Positions 31,465-44,439 are shown, counted from the first letter of the stretch. The stretch: 64,000 nt of DNA from Ciborinia camelliae (GCA_025890175.1 JANPYM010000009.1:474439-538438), one strand, 5' to 3'. Made by a program: numbers and translations. The notes: generated by a model not told the origin, from the sequence alone.

Positions 31465-34257
31465 ATGCGGACCGCAGAAGAATTTAAACGAGATCATGAT
31501 CGCATTGCAGAGAGCTTACAACGCGATAAAGAAGCTCAAGACCTGCTAGATGAAGAAGAGCGGCGAGAAGCCGCAAAGATCTTTAATAAAGCACATCGAC
31601 AGTTGCACAATGACTATTGGTTGGCGCGTGCAGCTATTCATGGCGGGCACACGGATAAGCTGGTGCAGGAACAAGTAGCTCGTGCGGAGAACTCAATGAA
31701 GAGACAGACTGCTCAAGAAATGAGAGAGGCAAGGAAGCAACTGAAAGCCCAAAATACTGAGGAACCAACAAACCAACATGCAGCCCAAAATAGTGATGAA
31801 CCAGCCAACCAACAGTCAACCCAAACCGCCGGAGAACAAACTAATCATCAGTCAACCCAAGGGATGGGAGCAGCCCAACAAACGGAAAAACAGACTGGTA
31901 CAGAACCGGAAGATTTAATGGACCAGCGAACTCGTCCAGAATCCGTATTACCGCAACGCAAGTACAAATATACAGATAAATCTACATTGCAAGAGACATT
32001 CCAAAGAGATGAGAAATCAATGAAACATCAGCAGCTCCAGACAGATGTCCTCATGGAAGCCTCCACAGCAATTCTGATCGACTATGGTAAACCCTGGGAA
32101 GCAAGTGCAGATGAAATATCCATGGTCTGGATTGTTACAGCTGGTCGACCGATCTATGTGGACAGTGCTCACGCAACATACGCCTCGGCCCAAGTGCGCT
32201 ATGGAGAACTTCAAAAGAAAACCCCTGCATTTTTGAACATCATGTCCCTTCCCTTGCGTTGTGGAAACACTACCATCGTTGAACACATTCATCGAAAGGC
32301 CATGAAGGGAGCGAAGGAACTTGATAAGGTTGGCTTCTTGCGCGAGGCACGTGTTCACAAACCACGATTCGCACCCGCTCCCCCACATTGGGCCGATAAA
32401 GTTGATGAAACTCCAGTGGTTGTTAATCAGTATGCCAACGCGGCGAAGAAGCGGGAGATTAGACGTCAAAATAAGAAGTACCTAAGAGCTAAAATGCCAA
32501 AGGAGAATAAATGGGACCTTTTCGCAAATGATGATGATGAGAATGCAGCGCCGGATGGTGTTCCGAAAAAGAAGGCAGCTACCAGAACCAGAAAAGCCAA
32601 GGCAACTTCTTCTAGGTTCACGGAAGTTGACTCTGATGATGCTGAGGTAAATGGTGATGAGGTAGAGGATGAGGATGAGGATGAGGATGGGAGAGATGAA
32701 GATGAAAATGAAGATGAAGACGAAGACGAAGATCCAAATGAAGTCAAAGTCGCCAAAAAAGCATCCGGTAGATCAAGTAAAGGAAAGACTGCCGTGAAAA
32801 AGGTCGCAGCAAAGCCAGTTAAAGCTCCCAAGAAAGCACCTGCGAAAACCAGCGGAGCAAAGACTGCGGGCAGGAAGGTTAGATTTCAGGATGACGATGA
32901 TGACGATGCAGTTCCCCAGAAAGCACCTGCAAAATCAAGCAGAGGCAAGGCGTCAGCAAAGAAGGCCGTCATCCAAGTTATTGATGACGATGATGATGAG
33001 GATGCAGAGCCGGCCGAAGCTTCTAAGAAAACATCTGCACGACCATCCAGAGCTAGGGCATCTTCCAAGAACATTATTGAAATTCAAGATACTGACGAGG
33101 ACGAGGACGACGAGGATGATGAAGATGAGCCCAAGCCTATCAAAAAGCCAGCCGCCAAAAAGACCCGCTCAGCACCCGAAGCACGCTCTGGAAATACCGC
33201 CAAGAGCACCAACAAACCTGGAACCAATCTTCCAAATAACGTTCAAGCACTACTTTCAGGAAGCGGAAACCTTCTCACGGGCATAACAATTGTGATTGCC
33301 GGTACTCCACCCGTATTAGGACGCAAGCTCACGGAAGAACTGGTTAAGAAATACGGTGGCAAGATTACGAAAGTCATCACGGGTGTCACGAATTATGTTC
33401 TTGTGGGAGATAAAGCGGGAGCGAAACAATTGGAACAGGCTACCGATATGAATAAGGCGATTTTGGATGAGGATGATTTGATTGCGATGGTGGAGGTATG
33501 TTGGGTTTTTAACTATGTCATCTGCCGGTGTGAACTCTTTATGTCGAAGTCTTGCAGGTTTTTGTTGTGTTGGAATCTAACTTTTATTGTGTAGGGCGCT
33601 AGTTCGGCTGGTTCTCGTGGAAAGAGACCTCGTCCTGGTGGTGATGATGTTGATGATGATGATGAGGAAGATGGGGAAGAAGAGGAAGATGAAGTGGAAG
33701 TGGAAAAAGATGAAGTGGAAGAAGATGAAGTGGGAGGTGAGGAAGTAGAGGAAGAGGAGGTGATCGCAGAAGCAAACCAAGCACCTCAAGCACCCCAACC
33801 CATAAAGCGAGCCAGCAGAAGAAGAGCGAACGATATTGAGGAAGACGAGGAGGTGATCGCAGAAGAGACCCAACCACCTCAACCACCTCAACTACCCCAA
33901 CCACCCCAACCCACAAAGCGAGCCAGCAGAAGAAGAGCGAACGATATTGAGGAAGACGAGGAAGTGATCGCAGAAGCAAACCAAGCACCTCAAGCACCCC
34001 AGGCACCCCAACCCACAAAGCGAGCCAGTCGAAGAAAAGCCAAAGACAACGATGAGGAAGAGGAAGTCGACATCGAAGAACAAAACGAACCAAAAGAAAA
34101 GAAAGCCCCCATGAAAAAGCGAACCAGGCGAACTCGAGCCAACGACGATGCAAACGATGAAGAGCAAGAGCAAGAAGATCAAGAAGATCAACAAGAAGAA
34201 GAAGAAGAAGAAGAGAAACAACCCGCCAAGAAGCGAACCCGAAGGACCCGAGGTTAG
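31465..34257 (+). CDS. BRCT-domain acidic/basic nuclear-type protein, two exons
   Basis: Predicted 897 aa. Exon 1 is 31465-33495 and exon 2 is 33595-34257; the 99-nt intron has GTATGT, TCTAAC and GTAG. The N-terminus is a charged helical region (about aa 1-100), then Gln/Thr-rich repeats. A globular segment (about aa 190-350) contains ILIDYGKPWEASADEISMVW and AGRPIYVDSAHATYASAQ. Alternating acidic runs (DEDEDED) and Lys/Ala-rich segments (APKKAPAKTSGAKTAGRK) follow. A single BRCT domain lies at about aa 596-677 (LTGITIVIAGTPPVLGRKL, KYGGKITKVITGVTNYVLVG), of the RFC1/ligase-like single type that binds DNA ends or phosphopeptides. Exon 2 encodes tandem repeats around KRASRRRANDIEEDEEVIAE and a KKRTRRTRG tail. 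A chromatin or DNA-repair role is inferred from BRCT only. Confidence 0.8.
33756..34040 (+). repeat. In-gene minisatellite within exon 2 of the BRCT gene
   Basis: Three imperfect units of roughly 110 bp encoding EEVIAEANQAPQAPQP, KRASRRRAND and IEEDEE blocks. Units keep the reading frame. Copy number is likely variable between strains. Confidence 0.8.
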
Positions 34258-34922
34258 GTTAGGTTAGATTTTTAGTTTGTGTATCTTGATTGGGGGGAGC
34301 ATGGGTTTGTTTGCAGTGGAGTGGGATATGATATGATATGATTTGATTGGTGTATGATGGGATTCATGCGGTGGATTTCATGGGGGATATCGTGGGTGAG
34401 TTGATATGGATGATGACATGACATGACATGGTATGGTATGATATGCAGGATATTGCACATACAGTGCGACAATTCTTTGATCATGGGGATTTTTTACTTA
34501 CATTGTAACACATGACGATGCAGGATCATTGTTCATACGTTGGCGATGCGTTGATATTTCATTTCCGAGGATTTCTTGATGGGTGTTTTGCGTGGACGCA
34601 TGCATTTTGCCGAGGATTTTCATGGGCGAGGTTTTTTTTTTCATAGTATTCGTGAGTGGCCAACTCGCGCAATTAATTTAATTTATTTGTACAGTAGGCC
34701 ATTCTTCTAGTAGTTTAGTTTGTCCCTAGAATGTATAGAATAAAAAATTTTCATCGACTATAAAGATTGATATCATCATGTACTCTCTTCCAATTCCAAC
34801 GCCAAATCCAAATCCGACTCTACCCCTTGATCCAAACGCCACGCTACGCCATGTCTTGTGTCTCGTGAGAGTAAATACTAATAACATCAATCCGATCCAA
34901 CCCAACCTAAACCCACCCCTAT
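34258..34922. other. Convergent intergenic spacer
   Basis: Between the BRCT gene and the minus-strand mannosyltransferase. GGTTAGGTTAGGTTAG at 34253-34268, GATAT(G) and GACAT(G) repeats at 34327-34445. No gene seen. Confidence 0.55.
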
Positions 34923-36572
34923 CTATCCAGATCTCTTAACTTCATCCTCATGACTCAACCACGACAACCAAGACTCTCCCTTCCCCTTCCCCTCCTCCTT
35001 CTCCTTTTCCCCCTCCTTCATCTTGAGATCCTCCTCCTTCGCCTTCCCAATCCTATCCTCCAATTCCTCCTCCATCAAAATCTTCCACCAAAACCTCCTC
35101 AAATCCGCACAAACCGCATTCCTCTGCTCCTCCTCCAGCAAAAGCGTTTCCCCATACCGACACGCAACCTCAATAACCTCCTCCCAAATCTCCGCTTCGA
35201 TATCCCTGCCAAATCTATCGATAGTTTTTTGCTTAGTACCCCACATTCTCTGGCGGCCGTGAAAATCATCGAGGCGTGCGAGGACTTCCGATGGATTCAT
35301 TTTAACGCGGTTACAATGTAAAAAGACGATTTGCGCATCTTGTCTGTTTCGAGACTTGGGGATTTCAATATTCACTTCCGTCTCTCCTTCCTTTTGTTCT
35401 TGCTCTTTTTCTTCGGTATTGTTAGTGGTGGGAGAAAAACTTAACTCCCAATCCTTCACAAAATCATACTGTACCATACTAATAATCTCATTGACATCCT
35501 CCTCACGACTTTCCTCTACCATCAACAATGCATGATTTCTCTCTCGAACTTGGTAATAAGTTGCATTTAATGCGTTTGCGGCCGCGACCCAAGTTTCTTT
35601 GTCACCCTCGCCGCCGATTCCGTTTTGGGATAAAAGTTCATAGTAAAAACCTGGCCCAAAGAGGTTATAGTAGAAAGCTAGGAGGAGAGTTCTGTTGTGT
35701 TTTGAGCGGGAGATTAGGATTGAGCCTGCTTCGGTCGATGCATGTTGGGTTTTTACATCTGGGATAACTTGATTGGTTATGCGGTAATAGACGGGACTAG
35801 CAGTATTTGCCCAGAAATCGGGCCAAGTGATCATTCCCGTTGATTTATACGCTTCGGAATCAAACCAGGAGGTAGGATTTATGACGGGGAAATTATCTGC
35901 GTCGAGGAAAAGAGTATCTTCGAAAGTTGAAAAGAGCAGAGCGACAGATTTGTATTGGTAGCGAGCTATGGTTTTGTTTCCGAATTGGGGGAGGATTATA
36001 CATTTTGCGTTTAGAGAACGCAGAACTACGTCGCAGGAATAGGGATCGTAGTCTGAAGGGGACGGGACAAATACTTCGACTGGGAGGTTACATTTTGTTC
36101 GACGGAGCATCCGGATTGAAACTAGGAGGGCGGGTGTGTAGGTTCCCCCTCCTACGGTAATGATTCCTCGGGATCTTTTTTGATATGTGATGAGGTCATC
36201 ATACTCTGGAAGTATTTCGAGGACTTTGGAATGTGCGGTGGATGATTGGTTCAAATCATCATCACTTAATGTTAAATGGTCGATTCGTGTTGATTCTTCA
36301 TTAATGTCTTCGATTCGGATTAATAAGTATCCTTCTGGTAGTTCTAGACTTTCATTTGATGGCACATGTTCCAGTAGACGTGGTAGAAAGGATTGAAACC
36401 TCTCTTTCGGATCTCTAATTTGATCTTTAATTTCGCCAAATTTTGGTACTAGTTTCCATGATTTAGGATTTGAGGAATCTTGTTGCCACTGGAATAGAAA
36501 ACATAAAGATAAAATGGTGAGAAGAATAGCAAACAAAAGACGAGGGGAATTTCTAGGAGAGTTGAACAACAT
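34923..36572 (-). CDS. GT71 family mannosyltransferase (MNN1/MNN2-like)
   Basis: 549 aa, single exon. Golgi type II membrane enzyme: short cytoplasmic N-terminus, signal anchor at about aa 11-29 (RLLFAILLTILSLCFLFQW), stem region, then the catalytic domain from about aa 135. Motifs: GIITVGGGTYTPALLVSIRM at about aa 136-155, LNAKCIILPQF, YQYKSVALLFSTFEDTLFLD with the DXD-type DAD at aa 224-226 (Mn2+/GDP-mannose binding), PDFWANTASPVYY, TEAGSILISRSKH and FGPGFYYELLSQNGIGGEGDKETW. These match the family that adds alpha-1,2 or alpha-1,3 mannose to N-glycan outer chains and cell-wall mannoproteins; which linkage cannot be told from sequence alone. The C-terminus after about aa 500 is a Glu/Lys-rich extension (KMKEGEKEKEEGKGKGE). 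Confidence 0.9.
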   Translation of the reverse strand: MLFNSPRNSPRLLFAILLTILSLCFLFQWQQDSSNPKSWKLVPKFGEIKDQIRDPKERFQSFLPRLLEHVPSNESLELPEGYLLIRIEDINEESTRIDHLTLSDDDLNQSSTAHSKVLEILPEYDDLITYQKRSRGIITVGGGTYTPALLVSIRMLRRTKCNLPVEVFVPSPSDYDPYSCDVVLRSLNAKCIILPQFGNKTIARYQYKSVALLFSTFEDTLFLDADNFPVINPTSWFDSEAYKSTGMITWPDFWANTASPVYYRITNQVIPDVKTQHASTEAGSILISRSKHNRTLLLAFYYNLFGPGFYYELLSQNGIGGEGDKETWVAAANALNATYYQVRERNHALLMVEESREEDVNEIISMVQYDFVKDWELSFSPTTNNTEEKEQEQKEGETEVNIEIPKSRNRQDAQIVFLHCNRVKMNPSEVLARLDDFHGRQRMWGTKQKTIDRFGRDIEAEIWEEVIEVACRYGETLLLEEEQRNAVCADLRRFWWKILMEEELEDRIGKAKEEDLKMKEGEKEKEEGKGKGESWLSWLSHEDEVKRSG

Positions 36573-37532
36573 CTTAATGAAGATGTGTTACACGAGGCGG
36601 GGGATATTGATCTTTGTCATGTAGGATTATGAGTCTATGGAAAGAAAAGTAGATACTGAATGCATATCAAAAAATAAAGAATTAGGAGTAAAAGCCTAAC
36701 AGGAGCAGAGAAGGAGAGTATAGGAAAGATATGAGGCAATTGAATTGAGAAAATGAGTTGATAATTGAGATGAACTCCATCTAGCCTCCCCCTTACCTTC
36801 ACATTATCACGTCACGGTATAAATTGTAAGCAAATGGATTGAACGCGTATATGCCATCAAAAATGATCTTCAGACCGCATATCTCGGAATATTCTATCAA
36901 ACTTTGATCAAGGATTATTGTAACACATGCACGGCCACAATAAGACTATTCCTGGGAGGTATGGAGGTACTTAACTCCACTTCAGATGAAGAATTTTTGG
37001 ATTGGACCGTTCGGGTTGACTTGATCCAGCTTACAGTGGAAATCATGGGATTCTCGACAGGATTAATGAACCATGAAAAGCGGCGGTTTCAAGATATCTT
37101 CATCTCTCCAATAATACTTCACATGATGTGATCCGTTAAATCCGTCGGAACTTTGAAGTAACCTCAATGAGATATTTTGGAGATCCGGAGAATATCTAGA
37201 ATCGTGAGGGGCATATCTTCTACTAACTTTGACTGCTTGCCAGTAGCTGAAGGAAGATCAAGCAAACGGGCGAGGTAAGATGGTATGCGTATTCGTCACC
37301 CATCTCGCACCCGAATCGACCCTAATTAGGGTCTTCGAAACTATGTTAGAAATGTTGAACCCCATTAGTCAATACGAGGGATTAATCAATCGGGTATCCC
37401 ACCAATCAAGATTGACGAATGGGGAGTCAATACCCGTATTGAGCGTTCCATTGATTAATAGGGCGCCCGGTTGAGGATATACTAATTGCTTTTTTTGATC
37501 AAGAATGTGTTTCATATTATGGACCTCGGGAA

Positions 37533-37615
37533 TGCTTGATTGATTAATGGAATGCCCCATTGATTAATGGAATGTTCGATTGATTAATGAAATGGGAATG
37601 TATTAATGGAATGAA
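37533..37615. repeat. ATTGATTAATGGAATG short tandem repeats
   Basis: Three to four imperfect copies of about 23 bp, with outlying related ATTAATCAATCGGG and TTGATTAATAGGGCG motifs from 37380 on. Confidence 0.65.
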
Positions 37616-38767
37616 ATGGATTATTAAGAATCAGAGGCGACGACGACAAGAGCGATTAGTAGTAGTATAGGGGTAGTGCGATGTAGTAGTATATGTATTC
37701 GAAGAGGTACTCAATGACATGACATGGCACGTTCGTAGTCAGATAGATTGGATTTCCGCGAAGTCCGGACTTTGATACTTGGAAGGTACTTTCGATGTCA
37801 AGTATCTATACTCAATTGATGCATTCTTTGTGCCTCTCTCAATTGATGGGGAGTATCCCCTATACGCACGAGAACTTCATGAATCATGTGTAGGTAACCC
37901 CTATGGAAATAGAAATGACCTATTTCGTGTATGGGGCGACTCCTGATTGACAATTAGTAAGGTTTTGGTCGTAAAATAAATCCTTTGGAGCCTCGTACTC
38001 TAAGATTGAGTGAGAAATGTGGGATGAACTTACATGTATTAATGCAGAAGCTCCTCCCAGTAAGAAACCACTGCGGAGACTATAAGATTGGGCTGAAACC
38101 TTTCAGACGAACTCCTGCATCACTCAAGCCAAACTTTTGGATAAGATGTATTATTTGTGGTCTGAATATTGCATCGAATATACAAGATACGAAGGATATG
38201 AATTGTGAAGGTGATGTCTCAAAAAGGGGTGGAATTTAAAGTTAAAGTCCAATTAGGCCTATAGGCTGTTAGGATTATCATTTAGGCTATGCTAGGCGAG
38301 GCTAGGCCTAAGGCTAAGGCTGAAGCTAGGGCTAGGGGCTTGAAGCTTGAAGCCTAAAGATTACTAGGTAGATAAAAGATAACATCAATTTAGGCTGTCG
38401 ACTAGTGAGACGCGTCGAAATTCAGCCTTATGCAAACGCGTCCGCGAACCTGTACCTGAACCTCTCTTCTTTTCCTATCGTCATCACATCACAACATCAT
38501 CACCTCTTGTATTGTCTTTTGCATATCTTTGCTAACAATAATCTCTAGTATTCATCACCTACATCAATCCATTTTATTGCTACTTGAAGAGCTTCAATCT
38601 CGATTCGTATATCACATAGCAACGAGCTTACATTCACGATACCAGACACCTCGATTGAACGCGACGAATTCGAAAACCCTCTCTCACCCTACAAACCAAG
38701 TATATCGTCTACCCCAGAGACTCTGATTCGATATTCCGAAAGGAATCATACGTATCAGAACTTAACC

Positions 38768-39160
38768 CTAAGTAAACTGCCGGTTTAAAGCTTTGCGGCT
38801 TCGATTTATCCTTCTGAATAGAAATTTTGTCTCGGACCAATTTCGTGAGGCCGAAAGGTTACGCGATTGAGGAATGTACAAAAGGTCGAAAAGTTGGATG
38901 GATAGTCCAGATGTCGAGAGACGATAAAACTGATTTCTGCTATGAGCTATTCTAGTAAGATCCCGCTGCAGGGACGCTCCGTCAGGGTTATCGGCTGGAC
39001 GCTTTCGATCAATATGGTTGTCTTCGATGATAATGTCAGTTGAAATCGGGAAAGGAGAGACAATTTGAGATGGAACTGATTCTTCCTTTGAGAAGGTATC
39101 ATGAGGGTCTTCATTCAAGCCATTACAAACCGTTACGATTTCTCTATACACTCTCGAAAA
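38768..39160 (-). pseudogene. Coding-like fragment, no start codon
   Basis: Minus-strand open stretch of about 130 codons bounded upstream by TAA. Blocks read FPISTDIIIEDNHIDRKRPA and LTRIAHSRNQFYRLSTSGLS, which look like protein, but there is no ATG and no family is recognised. Could be the tail of a dead gene or a chance frame. Confidence 0.25.
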
Positions 39161-41934
39161 TTACATGTTGGGGATATTTTTGGGGCAAGGACTGAGCACA
39201 ATATTTATTGAAGATTACAAACAGGCTGTTTGGATAGCATGTTTCTACTTCTTGATCAAAAACTCACTTCTGTGGGTGGTCTTGAGGTTTAGACATTGCA
39301 GGAAGAATTGTCCTCCAAATGTTCATCATTTGGAGAAAATCGTATTGCCATGCTCCTGAAGTCTACGCTCCTTGATATCTTCGACATGAACATTTAGAGA
39401 GATGGGTTAACGTGGTTTTATGATGGTGAAGCTAACTTGTTTCCATTGTATTCTACTTCCTCTGGAGGTGAATCTTGTCTCCAACCTTTCTCATATCAAT
39501 GCTTCGTACTTTTATGTACGCAGTCATTTCTCAAGACCATTGCTACGGTATCAACCATAGGCTTTGTCATTCATTGAATGTGACCACGATCATCCGCATT
39601 AACTTTCTCCTCTATACCATACCTTAGAGTGATGGAAGACGCCGGTACATTGGGACAACATTTTCGGATGTTTGTACACTTTCCTCTTTCGTAACTGTTA
39701 GAGATGATCACGGCTTTTGTTGATGTTTTTTGTCCGTTTGTGCCCTGTTATTTACAGAGGAAACAAAAACTTATCTCCGTGGACTATACTTTTCAAACAG
39801 AGAGAGGGTTTTCGAATTACGCTGAGGTATCTGATCGTTCATGTCGCACGCCGCTAAGATGATTTCGATTCGAGACGATCAATTCATTAAGAGTTCCAAT
39901 TTATATGGGTTGAAGTAGGTGTGATGCTGGAATGATTTGTTTGTGGAGTGCGAAAGATAGAATGTGATGGTAAGATTGTCCTGCAGTCATTACACTAAAC
40001 TGGGATAGTTTCAGATCACTCATCATGAAGATGAAAAGTACTTTAGTGTCCATGACGGGACCCATCTCGTGTTGGTGTCAAAGCTTAGTGCTTGTCTGTC
40101 ATGGGTAGCATTGAATACTTTGTCGGATTCTTTGATGGGCCTGGCTCGATATCTTTTTGGTTGTATATGATGTGGACACATCTAGTGGTTGATGGTCATT
40201 AGGGCATTTGGGGATTTAGATCAAGGACAGGCCAACGGGTTGGTAGTCCTGGGTTGTCTCATGCTTTCGCCCAAAGTATTGAGGCAACCCCTCCGGGCAG
40301 GGGATAAGTATACCACTTTCTTAGTTTTAGTGAGGGGAGCTAACTACGTTGAGGCAGACGCTTCGGAAATAATTCGCTCTCGAAAGAGTTATCATTACTG
40401 AGAACCTTTGGACCTAGTGAAAGAGAGTTGGCTTTACATTCAGTATGAGTTATCGAACCGGAGGTCATCCATATTTCGTGACCTATTTACAGCTATGCAG
40501 TTTGTTCGAGATTTCAGGAACATATTCTCATCTAGAGAGCCGTTCTTAAGGAGCGTTGGTATATATTGAATATGTTTTCGGGATTGGTTTGTGATAATAA
40601 AAGGCACTTTATTCTGGGTTTCGCCACAACCTTTTAAGTATGATTTGGATCAAGGACAAGAGAAATTTCTCAAACATTTTTATGGATGTTCGCATGAACG
40701 GTCTGTTGCTATTGTGGGATTGACTACGAATTGGAAGACAGGGTAAACTTTTAAACCATTCGTCGGTGGCTCAGGTACAAGTAATTGTTAAGAAGCGATG
40801 TTGTACGAAATTCTTGTTGGATCTGAACTGCTCGTAGATTTATGAATAAATTTTCTACATCCAAAGTTTCGGAAAGTTCAATTGGTGCCTTGCAGATGGA
40901 TGTTGCAGATGAATTTGAATCACTGTTTTACCTTTTCCCCATCCCTTCTTGCGCAATCTGCCTTATTCCTTACATACGGTATCGTTCGATTATTGTCGTA
41001 CGGATATTACACCGCACTTGTGATCAGTTATTTGTCATGCTTACTCGCTACTCGCAAAATGATTGGGAATAGTAACATCTTGTACGAGGTACAACCATAA
41101 GCTCTTTTCGCCGATAAAACTCAGCTCTTTTTATTTATGACTTCAGTGCGCATATTTATTCCCTCTTAGTTGATCTTGGATCATCGTCCTTTACATGTTA
41201 GTGCTATATTTTTGCACCTGTCCCAAGCCATTTGCTCTCGCCGTTGTGAAATCTTTTCAAGCCACCGTAATCTATGAAACTTGGCCATGCATCTAAAAAT
41301 GTTTGTCAACCGTCGTTGTCCGGTGGCATGAGATCACGTTATTCACCTGTGGAAGCCAATCGACAAATCAGATGAAGTTATTCAAGCCACAAAACAACTC
41401 ACCCTGTAATCACTAATATTGTTTTTGGCACCCGTCCAAGAGATCATCTTATATTCTGGGGTAATACAACTCACACTGGGGTTTTTCTGGCACTCGGTCA
41501 GCTCCAGGGATTTGAATGCGGGGTAGCTCTTTGGTTATGGTTCCTATTTATTACGATTTCTATCAATTTGAGGCGCAAGTTACCTCATGTCGGTGCCACC
41601 GATGTGGAATTGATGAATCATCTGTATATAGCCTTGCATGCATGTTCATGCACCTTGTCTGCCTGACAGTGTACGGTTTATTTAAAAAGTAGTGTTCCCG
41701 TCCGATTCACTCGCAATTTCCTTTTTTTACAATTTCATAATTAACAGTGAATGGTTGGTTGGTCGCTTGGCTGTATGATCACCAGATAGCCTCTAGTTCC
41801 CTCTATAAAATTTCCTGGGTAATTGGACTCAGCTTGGGAACTTCCTCCCACAAACTAATAATAATATAAACACATCTATCAAATTCAAGAGACAAACTTT
41901 TCTGGAGTAACAAAACACAACATCAATCTTCAAA

Positions 41935-44439
41935 ATGGCCGACTCGGGTGTTCATCGTACACATGATAATGGGTAAATACTCATACCCAAGCCACTTTGT
42001 TTCTGGAGTTTGCTAACAAGATTGATAATAGTGCGACGAATGTCCCCATCAATAGTCTTGATGGAGACGAGAAAATTCAAAGTTCAACAACGCAAGTGGA
42101 AGATGCTCATGGTAAAGGAAAAATCGACCTTGCTCAGCTATCTGCGAATACAACTGGAGAGTAAGTTTATCTTCCTCAATTCCCAATTTCATCCCTTCTA
42201 ACTTTCATCTTAGAATCCGTAACCCTCTCGTCGGTATCCCAAAACATCAACTTCTCCAAGATGTCGAGGCATTCGCGAATAAATATGACTTGTCCGATAT
42301 CCTTCCAATTCTCACCAAAGGTGCTCTTGTCGCTCAGAGTCCTTCTCATGCGGATAAGATAGTTGAACTTGATGAGGAAGATCGAAGAGTTTTGACTGAG
42401 GAAGTTACTCATCGATGGAAACATCCTAAGATTCTTTACTTTACTATCATTCTAAACTCCATTGCTGCGGCAATCCAAGGTGTAAGTGATTTTTCATCCC
42501 TTTTCTCCTGTGTTCTCTCTTCCATCTGAAATAATACTGACTTCTTCGTCGCATAGTGGGATCAAACAGGTAACTCATCCTATATCAAACTTTCCTGATT
42601 CTTGTGTAACTAACAAATTTCAAAGGTGCCAATGGTGCAAATCTTACCTTTGGTGATGCTCTAGGTATTCCTGATACAGGTCCTATTTGTGAAGCTCAAG
42701 GTACTTGTGACAAGAATGCTTGGATCATTGGTGCTATCAATGCAATGCCTTATATGGCTATTTGTCTCTTGTGAGTACTTCTTCTTTCAAGGCTTCCTTT
42801 TCATCTCAAGAAGTTCTGTGATATGATTATCTGCAACTGCGCAGCTTGTCATATTCCGCACTTTTTTATCAGCCGAGCTCTCTCTCCTTCATCATTATTT
42901 TCTCAAACAATCTTAAACAAGACTAACGAATTACTCCCCACAGCACCGCATGGATCTCCGACCCAGTCAACCACTACATCGGCCGTCGCGGTACAATCTT
43001 CGTCGCTGCAGTTTTCTCTCTCCTCGCTCCTATCGGTATGGGTTGTTCCCAAACATACGGTCAATTAATGGCATGTCGTGTACTTCTCGGAGTAGGCATG
43101 GGACTCAAAGAAGTCACCGTTCCCGTCTTCTCTGCCGAAAACTCCCCAACCAATATTCGCGGAGGTTTAGTCATGTCCTGGCAAGTCTGGACCGCGTTTG
43201 GCATCTTCCTTGGGACTTGTGCCAATTTGGTTTTTGTACATTCCGGAGCATTGGCTTGGCGATTGCAATTCGGATCGGCGCTGGTTCCTGCGATTCCTTT
43301 GGTCATTGGCATATACTTCTGTCCTGAATCTCCTCGTTGGTTGTTGAAGAAAGGACAAGTTGCCAAGGCGTACAGATCTTTGTTGCGATTGAGAAATTCG
43401 CCCCTTCAGGCCGCCAGAGATTTGTATTATATTCAGGCGCAGTTGGATTATGAGGATCGTTTGTTGGAACAATCTGGTCTGGCGAAGAATGGTAATATGT
43501 TTACGAGATTTATTGAGTTGTTTACGGTACCGAGATTGAGACGTGCTACTCAAGCTTCGGGTATTGTTATGATTGCTCAACAGATGTGTGGAAGTAAGTC
43601 TTTATCCTATTTTAGTTTCGCTTCATTTTTGGTTTTCATACCTCGGTATTTTGTGGGCAGATCACTAATGTTTACCACTAGTCAACATCATTGCCTTTTA
43701 CTCTTCTACAATATTCAAACAGGCTGGTGCAACCATCATTGGTGCTCTCCTCGCATCCTTCGGTTTCGGTCTTATCAATTTCATCTTTGCTTGGCCAGCC
43801 GTTTGGACCATCGATACCTTCGGTCGTCGAACTCTCTTACTCTTCACATTCCCCCAAATGTTTTGGACACTACTTGGAGCCGGTCTATGTTACTTCATTC
43901 CTAGCTCATCCACAGCACATATCGGAATGGTAGCATTCTTCATCTACCTTTTCGACATCGCCTACTCACCTGGAGAAGGACCCGTCCCATTTACCTATTC
44001 GGCCGAAGTCTTCCCCTTGAGTCACAGAGAAATCGGTATGTCCTGGGCCGTGGCGACGAATAATTTCTGGGCATCCGTTCTCTCCCTCACTCTCCCTCGC
44101 ATGCTTTCAGCCATGAAACCTCAAGGAGTCTTTGGCTTTTACGCCGGTCTTAATCTCGTAGCCTTTGGACTAATTTTCTTCTTCCTCCCGGAAACCAAAC
44201 AGAGAACGCTGGAGGAATTAGATTATGTGTTTGCGGTTCCCACTCGAACTCATGCCAAGTTTCAGATTGGTCAACAATTCCCCTGGTGGGCTCGAAAATA
44301 CTTGTTGAGAAGAAAGGGTGAACCCGAACCTCAATTGTATCGATTTGAGGATGAGGAATGGGTGGATAATGAGTTAGATACTAGGGGTGTTAGTACTTCT
44401 CATGATGCGGGTCCTCTTCCCAGTAAGGAGATTGTTTAA
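41935..44439 (+). CDS. MFS sugar-porter-like transporter, seven exons
   Basis: Predicted 666-aa plasma-membrane transporter of the sugar porter family. Exons: 41935-41972, 42032-42160, 42214-42481, 42557-42569 (13 nt), 42626-42770, 42944-43593 and 43682-44439. All introns are GT-AG and all junctions keep frame. A soluble N-terminus of about 130 aa precedes the first helix ([14 protein letters not shown] followed by [13 protein letters not shown]). Signature blocks: [88 protein letters not shown] and [15 protein letters not shown] (PETK motif). Twelve hydrophobic segments are evident. The substrate (hexose, polyol, quinate or other) cannot be assigned. The 13-nt fourth exon is easily missed. 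Confidence 0.88.

Larger units (their letters stand above)
36573..41934. other. Long stretch of decayed or intergenic DNA
   Basis: No intact gene in 5.4 kb. It holds short ATTGATTAATGGAATG repeats (listed), an AGGCTA-type repeat at 38280-38345, coding-like debris on both strands between 38.5 and 41 kb, and an 18-bp inverted repeat at 38668-38685 and 39800-39817. The last 200 bp before 41935 look like a normal promoter and 5' UTR. Confidence 0.45.

Noticed and set aside
40435..40490. TCAGTATGAGTTATCG, identical to the start region of the 17016 gene (MSYR)
   Set aside because: A 16-bp match is near chance expectation for pairs in a 64-kb window, and the downstream translation does not follow the gene.
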